Assembly: GCA_905197905.1 (NCBI GenBank) | Contig: CAJKAP010000014.1 | Span: 1-59,434, forward strand | Direction of reading: 5' to 3' | DNA length: 59,434 bases | Source of the DNA: an uncultured Sutterella sp. | GTDB taxonomy: Bacteria > Pseudomonadota > Gammaproteobacteria > Burkholderiales > Burkholderiaceae_F | Part shown: positions 9,331-17,376 of the stretch, piece after piece | How positions within the stretch are numbered: position 1 is the first letter of the stretch | Layout of the letters: every line of letters starts with the position of its first letter | Made by a program: the position numbers and the translations under genes | Notes under the pieces: generated by a model | The model's database searches: none | Seen by the model: only the letters and a program-made list of their open reading frames with translations | What the model was told of the DNA's origin: nothing

Positions 9331-12300
9331 ATGAAAAATCTCTCTCGATTTCCGCTTAAATTACTTGCCACGCAGACACTTGCTGTCATGGCTGTGGCTT
9401 GGAATCCATTTACTGTCTCCTCCTCCTTTGCGGCCAATACCGTAACCGAAAACGGGACGACCACCACCTTTGCGGATGCTGGGTGGAATGGTGGTGTCAA
9501 AGCACAAAATGGTCGAAATTTAGAATTCCACTTTAATGTTGCTGAAGCAAGTATTGGCAACAAAAATAATCTTGAAGAGGTCGCCTTTTTAGTGGGCGGA
9601 GATCACCTTGGTACCTCCTCTGAGAAAAGTGGAAAAGTTGTTGCGTATTTCGACGGGGAAAACCAAAAGATTTATGGTGCAACTGAAAGTTCTGGTCAAG
9701 AGGCCACTTTTGAATTAACGTCTTCCAAAGATAATTTTAAAGTCGTGGGTGGTCAGGTCCAAGAAGGCCAATTAGTCATGCTTGGCGGACGTCCCCCTCT
9801 TGCTTTTGAAGCTCGTCAAAAAGCAACGAACACGCTTACTTTTGAAGGAGCCAATGTCGAAATTGATGGCAACATTACCTCCTCTTCGGGCGGGACAAAT
9901 ACCCTCCATTTCAAACAAGACGTGAAATTAGTTGGCGACGTTCTCATTGCGATTGATAGAAATTATCGTATCGAGCAAATCGAGAGAGAAGAAAAAAGCG
10001 TTCCCTCAGCCACTTTTGATGGAAATGTTACAGCCAAAGGTCTTTTCCAGGCGGGTGGACAAGATGGCGTCATGACGCTTAATTTTCACGGTGAGAAAAA
10101 TGTCATCGAAGGAAACCTTGTTTCTAGATCGATGGGGCAAACATCCTGGCCTAGCGAAAACACAATCTTCATTGCCGATGTAGATAACAATACGCTAACG
10201 GCCACGTTTGATGGAACGACTTCTTTAAAAGGACAGATTGTTACCTATGGAGGAAGCACTTTAACAGCAACTTTCAAAGGTAAAAACAACGACTTGACCC
10301 AAAAAGGTGATGGCTCTTACAGCAATCTCATCCACAATGGTGGAGGAACGATGACGCTGAAGTTCCTTGAGAAATCTAGCCTTTACGGGAAAATCGAGAA
10401 CACTTTTGCTAAAGGGCGGAACGGTCTCTTAACTAAGCAGCCTGATGGTAGCTATACCGTTGCCGATGAGTCTCAAAATTATTATCACCCTGGCACTTTA
10501 GACATCTTGATGAACGACTCCAGACTCGACGGTAGCTTCACGAATAAAGGAACCTCTGCCAAGTTAACAATGACTGGCGCTAGTTCCTGGTATGGAGATC
10601 TGGTGTCGAACTCTGTGCAAGCAAATAACCTCTTAGATGTCCAGCTTCAAGGCACAACAAAATGGGCTTCTGGAAACTTCTCAAATACGGATGGTATCGC
10701 ACAGTTAACTTTAACTGAATCTGCTCAGTGGACTGGCAACTTGCGTGCCGACTACGCCGTTAAACCTGAAAATTCTTCTACGGTCTATCTTAAGGATGAT
10801 AGCTACTGGAAGGGTTTCGCGACCGGCAAAGGCAACGTGCATATCTTAGATTCTGCTCGTTGGGATCTCACTAGCAACAGCTCAGTTGAACTTTTAGAGA
10901 TGGAAGGTAATAGTCTTGTCTCTTTGAAAGGTAGCGCTCGCAAGCTCACCACGGGCGACTTGAAAGGCAACGGCTTGATTTTGATGGATCTCGCCTACTC
11001 CGATAACGCCATTGAAACCTATCGCGATGGCACCACGAGTGACTTCATCATTGTGCAACCTGGTGAAGGTAAAAAAGCCACAAGTGGCGCAACCTATACC
11101 ATCGTAGCGAGCAATGAGAGCAAGTTCGACAACTTTGCCAAAGACAATAAGCTCTTCTTTGCCACCGCACCTGCCGATAGCACCACGTTTGCTGTAGGCA
11201 CTACGCGTATTGAAATCCCAAACTACAAGTCGCTTTTTAACGACCTGAAAGCGTACCGTGTCGACAAAGAAACCGATGCAACGGATACCGACTTTAAAGG
11301 TTATGAAAACTGGTACTTGACACCGATAGATGTGCCTAGCATCGATCCAGAACCCAAGCCACAACCTGAACCTGGTGAAGATCCTCAACCGCAGCCTGAA
11401 CCAGAACCTGAACCTCAACCCGAACCTAACGAAAATCAGGTTGTGAACCCGAACGGTTTGGTGCCCACACCTGCCTTGAGCGCAGCATTGAGCATCTGGC
11501 GCGATAACGATACGCTCGTGAAGCGCTTGGGCGACCTGCACCTCGTTAACCGTGGTGAATACGCTAGCGGCAGCTGGGTGCGATTTGCCCACCAGAAGAC
11601 GGAACGCTCTGCGGGTGAAAATGCCTTTAAGGCGCCGTTTGATCGTGTGCAGTTGGGCTACGACTTCCAATTAAACCCGACGTGGTTCTTGGGTGCTTCG
11701 TACGGCTACGGTTGGGGTGATTTTGACTACGGCGCAGGCGAAGGCAAGCTTCACAGCAATGAGTTGACGGTCTATGCCACCAACGTGCGTGAAAATGGTC
11801 ACACCTGGGACTTCGTGGCCCGTGTAGGTCGTTTGAGCTCTGAATACACGACGAATTACGGCGACAAGGCGAAGTTTAAGAACTGGGCGGCAAGCCTTGG
11901 TGTGGAATACGGCAAGCGCTTCGATGTGACGGAACGCTTTGCTCTCGAACCGCAAGCTCAGTTGACCTATCACCGCCTCTGGGGTGACGAGTACACATCG
12001 CGCTACGGCATCACAGTCAACCAGGACAACGTGGATAGCTTGGTGGGGCGCATTGGCGTTTTGGCGAGCTACAGCTGGTCGGGTACCGATCGTGCAGGTC
12101 GCGTCTATGCCAAAGCCTCCGTTTTGCATGACTTCAAGGCGGATACCTCAAACACGATTGCACAAGACGCACAGATCACGCGTAGCGACGATTTGAGCGA
12201 TACGTGGTACGTCGTGGGCGTAGGCACGAACGTGAAGTTAGGCTCCGCTTGGCAGCTCTACGCTGACCTTGAAACGGGCCTTGCGGCCACAGTGAAGACG

Positions 12301-12339
12301 AAGTACAACATCAACGCTGGTGTGCGCTACACGTTCTAA
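9331..12339 (+). CDS. Autotransporter adhesin-like protein 2 (type Va)
   Basis: A 1002-residue autotransporter. It has a signal peptide (MKNLSRFPLK, then a hydrophobic core ending SSFAA), a beta-helix passenger with W-x-G coils, an acidic proline-rich linker (about residues 673-703, PEP/PQP repeats), and a C-terminal barrel from about residue 708 ending YNINAGVRYTF. The barrel is nearly identical to that of protein 1 and related to protein 3. The ATG at 9331 is chosen as the start that opens a normal signal peptide, though no good Shine-Dalgarno is visible; an ATG at 9322 and a TTG at 9313 are alternatives. The passenger is distinct from its neighbour's, suggesting a different ligand. Confidence 0.92.
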   Translation: MKNLSRFPLKLLATQTLAVMAVAWNPFTVSSSFAANTVTENGTTTTFADAGWNGGVKAQNGRNLEFHFNVAEASIGNKNNLEEVAFLVGGDHLGTSSEKSGKVVAYFDGENQKIYGATESSGQEATFELTSSKDNFKVVGGQVQEGQLVMLGGRPPLAFEARQKATNTLTFEGANVEIDGNITSSSGGTNTLHFKQDVKLVGDVLIAIDRNYRIEQIEREEKSVPSATFDGNVTAKGLFQAGGQDGVMTLNFHGEKNVIEGNLVSRSMGQTSWPSENTIFIADVDNNTLTATFDGTTSLKGQIVTYGGSTLTATFKGKNNDLTQKGDGSYSNLIHNGGGTMTLKFLEKSSLYGKIENTFAKGRNGLLTKQPDGSYTVADESQNYYHPGTLDILMNDSRLDGSFTNKGTSAKLTMTGASSWYGDLVSNSVQANNLLDVQLQGTTKWASGNFSNTDGIAQLTLTESAQWTGNLRADYAVKPENSSTVYLKDDSYWKGFATGKGNVHILDSARWDLTSNSSVELLEMEGNSLVSLKGSARKLTTGDLKGNGLILMDLAYSDNAIETYRDGTTSDFIIVQPGEGKKATSGATYTIVASNESKFDNFAKDNKLFFATAPADSTTFAVGTTRIEIPNYKSLFNDLKAYRVDKETDATDTDFKGYENWYLTPIDVPSIDPEPKPQPEPGEDPQPQPEPEPEPQPEPNENQVVNPNGLVPTPALSAALSIWRDNDTLVKRLGDLHLVNRGEYASGSWVRFAHQKTERSAGENAFKAPFDRVQLGYDFQLNPTWFLGASYGYGWGDFDYGAGEGKLHSNELTVYATNVRENGHTWDFVARVGRLSSEYTTNYGDKAKFKNWAASLGVEYGKRFDVTERFALEPQAQLTYHRLWGDEYTSRYGITVNQDNVDSLVGRIGVLASYSWSGTDRAGRVYAKASVLHDFKADTSNTIAQDAQITRSDDLSDTWYVVGVGTNVKLGSAWQLYADLETGLAATVKTKYNINAGVRYTF

Positions 12340-12361
12340 TCGTTAACCTCTCCACCTTTTC

Positions 12362-12402
12362 AAACCTCTCGTTCTCTAAGATCGAGAGGTTTGATTTTTT
12401 TT
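12362..12402 (+). terminator. Terminator after autotransporter 2
   Basis: AAACCTCTCG (12362-12371) pairs with CGAGAGGTTT (12383-12392), followed by GATTTTTTTT. It lies between convergent genes and could serve both. Confidence 0.85.
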
Positions 12403-12463
12403 GAGATGATAAAAAAGGCATGGAAGAAAAAATCCATGCCTTCATTTCTTTTCGTACTGCGCT

Positions 12464-13087
12464 TTAGAAGCGATTCGAGATCACCACATTGCGGCGGCCC
12501 CAAAGCCAGAAGAGCGCAGCGCCAAACATCAAGACGTAGCCTACGAGTTCCGTGCTTTCTTCAGCGAAGGTTTTCATCACGCCCCACTTTTCATAGTCGC
12601 CCATTAACTGGATCCAAAGGCCTTTGTAGCCATAAAGGCGAGAATACGCAAAAGTAATGGCAGCGCCAGGGAGCATCATCAAGAAAGAGCGACTACGCAT
12701 ATAGGCAGCAAGCCCCGGAATAATCGTTCTAAAACCTGCACGACGCAAAAGGAAGAAGAGGAGCACAAGGTAGACCACCCAAACATACTTCCAAGCGCCA
12801 TGATGAATCACATCAAAGTACGCATCGAGCTCACGGATAAAGAGCGAAATGAAAAAGCCGTGAATAAGCCACATGGCGCCTCGCCACTCTTTTTCTCGCC
12901 AAGCGCTAATCATGAAAATGAAGCCACTCAAAAGGAGCACGGCTTCTTGCACCACTTCAATCCAGCTTTCGGTGGCTAGTGGATGCGTGGCACTATAGAG
13001 GTAAAGCTCAAACGCCCCTACCCCGATCGCGGCGGCAATCAAGAATTGAATTGCGCCAAGCGAAATGGTTTTTAAGTCTTCTGACAT
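12464..13087 (-). CDS. Six-helix inner-membrane protein of unknown function
   Basis: A 207-residue protein with about six hydrophobic segments (roughly residues 8-32, 45-65, 72-92, 100-118, 130-150 and 180-198). It has charged loops, such as SAWREKEWRG after helix 2 and ELDAYFD after helix 3. I do not recognise a family. The ATG at 13087 is preferred because it opens directly on the cytoplasmic N-tail MSEDLKT with GGAG about 10 nt upstream; a longer reading to 13165 has no support. It is transcribed alone, convergent with the autotransporter. The conserved-looking acidic RELDAYFD stretch and EESTEL before the last helix are the likeliest functional residues. Confidence 0.7.
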   Translation of the reverse strand: MSEDLKTISLGAIQFLIAAAIGVGAFELYLYSATHPLATESWIEVVQEAVLLLSGFIFMISAWREKEWRGAMWLIHGFFISLFIRELDAYFDVIHHGAWKYVWVVYLVLLFFLLRRAGFRTIIPGLAAYMRSRSFLMMLPGAAITFAYSRLYGYKGLWIQLMGDYEKWGVMKTFAEESTELVGYVLMFGAALFWLWGRRNVVISNRF

Positions 13088-13524
13088 AGGAAGTCCACTC
13101 CAATATTGAGTCTCTGAGGGAATTTTTTCGGGTATTGAGTCAGCACTGAGCCCGAGAGTTGCCATCGCGCGGTGACTTTTTTAAGTTTGGTCCGAAAAAC
13201 ATGTACACAAGTTTGGTCTCGTTCTCCGTAGTTTAAGAGAGGAGCGCCATTGAGGATAGGAATTTTTAACATATTTCTGCCGTGATTCGGGCGTTCGTTG
13301 CTTTTTTGCAACGACATCTATCAATCGGCTTTTTGCGAGCTGTTTTTAGACCTTTAACGTGTTAGCATTAGACAACCGAGGAAAGAAAAGACGGGCCAAT
13401 TTCTTTTAAGAGACTTATCTCTCTAGGAATTGCTCCTTATTTTCTTTCTCTAAATAGACTTTTTTCGAGAGGAAAGCGAGCGCGCTTCCGCCTCTTTTCA
13501 CTCACTTTTTTCCAACGCGTTTTT
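13088..13524. other. Divergent intergenic region with repeat motifs
   Basis: A 437 bp non-coding stretch between the membrane protein (minus) and asparaginase (plus). It holds a 10 bp direct repeat AAGTTTGGTC at 13183-13192 and 13209-13218 (26 bp period). It also holds a perfect 7 bp hairpin TCGTTGC/GCAACGA with a six-T loop (about 13295-13314). No convincing promoter pair was identified. Confidence 0.5.
13183..13218. repeat. Direct repeat AAGTTTGGTC x2, possible operator
   Basis: Two identical 10-mers start 26 bp apart and flank the palindromic core ACATGT. They lie about 95-130 bp upstream of the minus-strand membrane-protein gene. Spacing and position fit an operator, but no regulator can be assigned. 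Confidence 0.35.
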
Positions 13525-14598
13525 ATGACTAATGTGATGTCCTCTTCGACACCATCTACTCAGCTCCCCCGCCTCGTGGTACTCACCACAGGGGGTACGA
13601 TTGTGAGTTCTGGCGACTCTGCCACGCAGATGACGGGTTACTCGATTCGTGGCGTGACCGTGGATACGCTCTTAAAAGGTGTGCCTGGGCTAGATCAGCT
13701 CGCCACCCTGACGGTAGAACCCGTGGCCAACATCGACTCGAGCTCGATGACTTCGAGCGTGTGGATGGCCTTGGCGCGCCACGTGCAGCTTTTTGCTGAT
13801 CGCGATGATGTCGACGGGATTGTGATTACGCATGGGACGGATACGCTTGAAGAAACCGCGTATTTCCTCTCGCTTGTGGTTCGTACCGCAAAACCCATCG
13901 TCTTTACGGGTGCGATGCGTCCTTCGACGGCCACCTCGGCTGATGGTCCGATTAACCTTTATAACGCGGTGCGTATTGCCGCTAACCCAACCTCGGCTGG
14001 ACGTGGTGTGCTCGTGGCATTAAATGATGCGATTCTCTCGGCTCGTGATGCCACAAAAACACACCCCACGAACGTAGCCACGTTCCGCTCCATGGATGCG
14101 GGGCTTTTGGGCACCGTCGCAGGAGAAGAAATCCTTTGGTTGAGCCGCGCTGAAAAGCGCCACAACCCAGACCTTCTTCTCTCTGTCAAAGACATTGACG
14201 AGTGGTTGAATGTCCACCAGACATTCCCACGCGTCGATATTGTAGTAACGCACGTCGATGCCGATGATGTGATGGTCAATGCCGCTCTTGCGGCAGGTGC
14301 CCAAGGCATTATTCATGCGGGCTCTGGGAATGGTTCGATTCATGAAGGCACAGAAGGCGCTCTCTTTGCTGCGGCAGAAAAAGGCACGCTCGTGGTGCGC
14401 GCCTCTCGCACGGGCTCTGGCGCTTGCGTCTCTGGGATGGCGGCTTGGCAAGATGCGGGCTTTATCCCCTCGCTGACGCTTAATCCCCAGAAAGCTCGTT
14501 TGCTTTTGCAATTAGTGATCATGGCGTCTTGGGTCAAAGGTATTGAAAACTATCGCGACAAAGTGCGCTTTGCGCTTGATGTTTTCCACGAATTTTAA
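13525..14598 (+). CDS. L-asparaginase (type II-like sequence, no signal peptide)
   Basis: A 357-residue asparaginase/glutaminase-family enzyme that hydrolyses L-Asn to Asp and ammonia. The TTGGTI motif near residue 22 carries the nucleophilic Thr. THGTDTLEETAYFL near residue 110 carries the second Thr-Asp pair, and DATKTHPTNV supplies the catalytic Lys. The GSGNGSIHEGTEGAL and ASRTGSG segments complete the dimer site. Spacing matches the periplasmic type II (AnsB) enzymes, yet the N-terminus MTNVMSSSTPSTQLPR has no signal sequence, so a cytoplasmic location is likely. Transcribed alone ahead of a lipoprotein gene. Confidence 0.9.
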   Translation: MTNVMSSSTPSTQLPRLVVLTTGGTIVSSGDSATQMTGYSIRGVTVDTLLKGVPGLDQLATLTVEPVANIDSSSMTSSVWMALARHVQLFADRDDVDGIVITHGTDTLEETAYFLSLVVRTAKPIVFTGAMRPSTATSADGPINLYNAVRIAANPTSAGRGVLVALNDAILSARDATKTHPTNVATFRSMDAGLLGTVAGEEILWLSRAEKRHNPDLLLSVKDIDEWLNVHQTFPRVDIVVTHVDADDVMVNAALAAGAQGIIHAGSGNGSIHEGTEGALFAAAEKGTLVVRASRTGSGACVSGMAAWQDAGFIPSLTLNPQKARLLLQLVIMASWVKGIENYRDKVRFALDVFHEF

Positions 14599-14617
14599 AA
14601 ACGCGTTTGGAGTATTT

Positions 14618-15070
14618 ATGAAAAAACTGATTCCAACGTTAACACTCGTTGCGGCTGGCGCTCTCTTAGTGAGTGGGTGCTCCTCTTTAGGCTCCACTTT
14701 CGCCAGCGCCGACTTTAACCAATATAGTGGTCCCAACGAGAGCTTCCGCGGTGAAGGCGGCAAGAACCAGCAAATGGATGGGATCGATATTTGGCAAGAT
14801 GGCTTCCCTGATAAACGCTATCGCGTTCTGGGGACCATTACTTCCAAGGGCTACACGGAAGATGCTCGCTTAGCGGAAGCTGTGCAAACCGCCAAGAGCT
14901 ACCACGCGGACGCCCTTATTGTGATGAATCAACACACTGGTGGGTCGCCCAACGTGGGCTTTTCCGCCATGGGTGGCAGTGGTGGTGGCTTCGGTGTCGG
15001 CACGGGATTGGTGGTGCCACTTGAACGTCCCCAAACCATGTACTTAGCCATCCAATACACGAAGCGCTAA
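14618..15070 (+). CDS. Predicted outer-membrane lipoprotein
   Basis: A 150-residue protein with a lipoprotein signal: MKK, a hydrophobic core and the lipobox LVSGC (Cys about residue 21). Residue +2 is Ser, which favours sorting to the outer membrane. The mature part has a YRVLGTITSKGY strand and helix ARLAEAVQTAKSYHADALIVM, then a glycine-rich stretch (GGSGGGFGVGTG). This is like small proteobacterial lipoproteins that assign heavy-metal or YbjQ-like folds, but I cannot name a family. The ATG at 14618 is the only start that gives a normal signal; TTGGAG lies just upstream. It follows asparaginase by 19 bp and may be co-transcribed. Confidence 0.8.
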   Translation: MKKLIPTLTLVAAGALLVSGCSSLGSTFASADFNQYSGPNESFRGEGGKNQQMDGIDIWQDGFPDKRYRVLGTITSKGYTEDARLAEAVQTAKSYHADALIVMNQHTGGSPNVGFSAMGGSGGGFGVGTGLVVPLERPQTMYLAIQYTKR

Positions 15071-15126
15071 GCGCATTAAAAACGCTTAGAGATCTTTAAT
15101 CTATAACAAGAAGAAGGAGACCTATT

Positions 15127-15396
15127 ATGCGTTATCCTATTGCCATTGAACCGGGAGATGAAACTCGCGCCTTTGGTGTCGTTGTGCCCGATTTACCCGG
15201 GTGCTTCACCTCGGCCGATATGCAGGACGATGTGATTTCGCTTGCTCGTGAAGCGATCACGTTGTGGCTCATTGAGGCACTCAAAGAAGGTCGCACTATT
15301 CCGCAACCTTCTGCGATTGACGAGATTCCTCGTCGTCCAGAGTTTGCTGGGTGGTCGACGGCGTGGGTGGATGTTGAAATGCCAACGATTCCGTAG
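15127..15396 (+). CDS. HicB-like antitoxin-family protein (solitary)
   Basis: An 89-residue protein with the HicB N-terminal fold: MRYPIAIEPGDE, the FGVVVPDLPGCFTSADMQDD turn, and helix ALAREAITLWLIEALKEG. HicB binds and neutralises the mRNA interferase HicA and represses their operon. Here there is no HicA-sized frame on either side: 56 bp separate it from the lipoprotein gene and a terminator follows. The C-terminal DNA-binding (RHH/HTH) part typical of full HicB proteins is also very short. A strong AGAAGGAGA site precedes it. It may be a relic or a protein with a different partner. Confidence 0.8.
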   Translation: MRYPIAIEPGDETRAFGVVVPDLPGCFTSADMQDDVISLAREAITLWLIEALKEGRTIPQPSAIDEIPRRPEFAGWSTAWVDVEMPTIP

Positions 15397-15419
15397 AGCA
15401 CGACTCGCTTAATCTTTAC

Positions 15420-15446
15420 ACGCCTTCCATTTTGGGAGGCGTTTTG
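15420..15446 (+). terminator. Terminator after hicB-like gene
   Basis: ACGCCTTCC pairs with GGGAGGCGT (one G-T wobble) around a 4-5 nt loop, followed by TTT. Confidence 0.75.
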
Positions 15447-15460
15447 CATTGCTAAGCGAC

Positions 15461-15499
15461 AAAAAAAATGAGACCCAGTAAATAAACTGGATCCCATTT
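15461..15499 (-). terminator. Terminator of sstT (minus strand)
   Basis: Read on the minus strand, AATGGGATCCAGT pairs over 13 positions with ACTGGGTCTCATT (two G-U wobbles) and runs into eight Ts. Confidence 0.8.
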
Positions 15500-15519
15500 A
15501 CTGTTTAGTCTAGCGCGTT

Positions 15520-16836
15520 TTATTGCGCGGCACGATCAGCGACCTTTTTGCGAGGCGTCGTCATCGTATGGTCTGCGCCCAAACCCTGCGATTTTTCTAC
15601 GGCGCGAAGCCCAGCAATCGTAAAGAGCACGTCAGAGGAAGAGTTCAAACCGGTTTCGGTTGAATCTTGCAGCACGCTGATAATAAAGCCCACCGCCACA
15701 ACCTGCATGGCCATATCCTGGTCGATCCCAAAGAGACCGCAAGCAAGAGGCAAGAGCATCAAAGAGCCGCCTGGCACACCAGAGGTCCCTGCCGCACAAA
15801 TACTCGCCACAAAGGAGAGGAAAATCGCGGAACCAATACCCACTTCCACGCCCAAAGAGTGCGCAGCGGAGAGCGTAATCACCGTGATTGTCACGGCAGC
15901 ACCTGCCATATTGACGGTAGAGCCCACAGGAACCGACACGGCATAGGTCGATTCAGGCAAATTCAAACGGTGGCAAATGGACATATTGACGGGAATATTC
16001 GCCGCAGAAGAGCGCGTAAAGAAGGCGGAAACACCCGATTCACGCAAGACCATGAAGGTCACAGGGAACGGATTTTCACGCGTCACGAGCCAGACGAGCA
16101 AGGGATTTAAGACCAAAGCAACCACGGCCATCGTGCCCAACAGCACGCCCAAAAGACGAGCGTAACCCGCGAGCACGGCAAAGCCTTCCGTCGCAATGGT
16201 ACTCGCCACCAAGCCGAAAATACCGACTGGGGCAAAGCGAATCACCAACTGCACCACGAATTCCACCGCCTTGGTGGCGTCCGTTAGCACAATGCGCGTT
16301 TCTTTGCGGCTCTTACGAAGGACGAGACCGCAGGCAATGGCCCAAGCCAAAATGCCGATGTAGTTCCCCTTTGAAATCGCGTTCACGGGATTGTCTACCA
16401 CGTTTAAGAGAAGCGTGGAGAGCACTTCGCCCATGCCGCCAGGGGCCGACGTTGCGTCAGCCTGGCTAGCGAGCGTAATTTCCGTTGGGAACGCAAAGCT
16501 TGCGAGCACCGAGAGAATAGCTGCGCCAAAGGTGGAGAAAATGTAGAGGGCGAGAATGACTTTGATGGGATTGCGACTTTCACCAGATTCTGGAACTGGG
16601 GATTTGTCGCCTTGGTTTGCAATGGCCGAGAGGACCAAGATGAAGACGAGGACGGGAGCGACGCCTTTAAGGGCTGTGACAAAGATTTTTCCGAGTAAGC
16701 CAACCGAGGCTGCACCTTCTGGCCAGGCAAGTGCCATGATCACGCCGAGAATTAAACCCACCATGATCTGCTTAATAAGCGAAGTTTGCAGAAAAGGCAT
16801 GGCAAAACGGAACACGTTTGCTAAGCGATATCGCAT
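15520..16836 (-). CDS. sstT: Serine/threonine:sodium symporter SstT
   Basis: A 438-residue inner-membrane transporter of the dicarboxylate/amino acid:cation symporter family. It imports Ser and Thr with Na+. Hairpin HP1 shows FFTRSSAANIPVNM, and the family-defining STVNMAGAAVTITV segment (NMxG-type Na+ site) follows around residue 310. The HP2 region reads AAGTSGVPGGSLMLL and helix 8 VLQDSTETGLNSSSDV. The opening LKGVAPVLVFILVLSAI is SstT-specific. Start ATG at 16836 has TTGGAG 8 nt upstream. The locus is divergent from the pseudouridine synthase across a 540 bp gap. Confidence 0.94.
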   Translation of the reverse strand: MRYRLANVFRFAMPFLQTSLIKQIMVGLILGVIMALAWPEGAASVGLLGKIFVTALKGVAPVLVFILVLSAIANQGDKSPVPESGESRNPIKVILALYIFSTFGAAILSVLASFAFPTEITLASQADATSAPGGMGEVLSTLLLNVVDNPVNAISKGNYIGILAWAIACGLVLRKSRKETRIVLTDATKAVEFVVQLVIRFAPVGIFGLVASTIATEGFAVLAGYARLLGVLLGTMAVVALVLNPLLVWLVTRENPFPVTFMVLRESGVSAFFTRSSAANIPVNMSICHRLNLPESTYAVSVPVGSTVNMAGAAVTITVITLSAAHSLGVEVGIGSAIFLSFVASICAAGTSGVPGGSLMLLPLACGLFGIDQDMAMQVVAVGFIISVLQDSTETGLNSSSDVLFTIAGLRAVEKSQGLGADHTMTTPRKKVADRAAQ

Positions 16837-17376
16837 GAGTGATTACTCCAAGTAGTTTTTAGAATCGTCTCTGAGGTCAAAGGGTTTAAGCACCTGTGGG
16901 GGTTTCGGGAGTTCTGTCTGTCTCTCCCTACTCTCTTTCCAAAAAAGTTCTGTCTCACTCGGGTGGTGGTCCGAGTATGGAAAATTCGAGAGCACAAGAG
17001 TGCGCTTCACCTCAAGATGGTGCAAGTCTAACCAAAAGAGAAACACTATGCCCGCGATTTAGGCTCGCTAGTACCTAAAATATGGCACATTGCCTAGAAA
17101 ACACACAGTTTCCTGCACCGATCGGCTTAACCTACTTTGCTTACATTAACGAAAGTCGGTAGAATTTTTCACGCGCCATAGTCTCTCGGTTTTCCTCGCT
17201 AGTGACTTTACGTGAAGAGGCTGGGGAGTTGATGAAAAACGGAGGAAGTGTTGTATCCCCACTTCCACTACCAGAACAGTTTTAAGGATCCTTCAAAATC
17301 AAGTTCCAAGGTACGCTCTCAGCGGACTTGCTAAAATGACGTCCACACGCAATTTTTGAGGATTTTTTTCGCATTC
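16837..17376. other. Divergent intergenic region sstT / rluA-family gene
   Basis: A 540 bp stretch without a convincing gene. On the plus strand a good sigma70-type promoter lies at 17137-17165, followed by a leader of about 200 nt. The leader contains a 7 bp hairpin (GGAAGTG 17244-17250 / CACTTCC 17260-17266) and a 17-codon frame from 17232 with GGGGAG too close to its ATG. The sstT promoter was not identified. Confidence 0.5.
17137..17165 (+). promoter_or_regulatory. Sigma70-type promoter, TTGCTT-17-TAGAAT
   Basis: -35 TTGCTT at 17137-17142 and -10 TAGAAT at 17160-17165 with exactly 17 bp between. It faces the pseudouridine synthase gene and gives a leader of about 205 nt. Confidence 0.6.

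Noticed and set aside
10894..11670. 258-codon minus-strand frame over the autotransporter 2 linker
   Set aside because: It is the shadow of the PEP/PQP repeat coding strand (Arg/Phe-rich low complexity), with no ribosome site or homology.
17232..17285. 17-codon leader peptide upstream of the pseudouridine synthase
   Set aside because: Its GGGGAG is too close to the ATG, it has no run of regulatory codons and no terminator-antiterminator pair follows.
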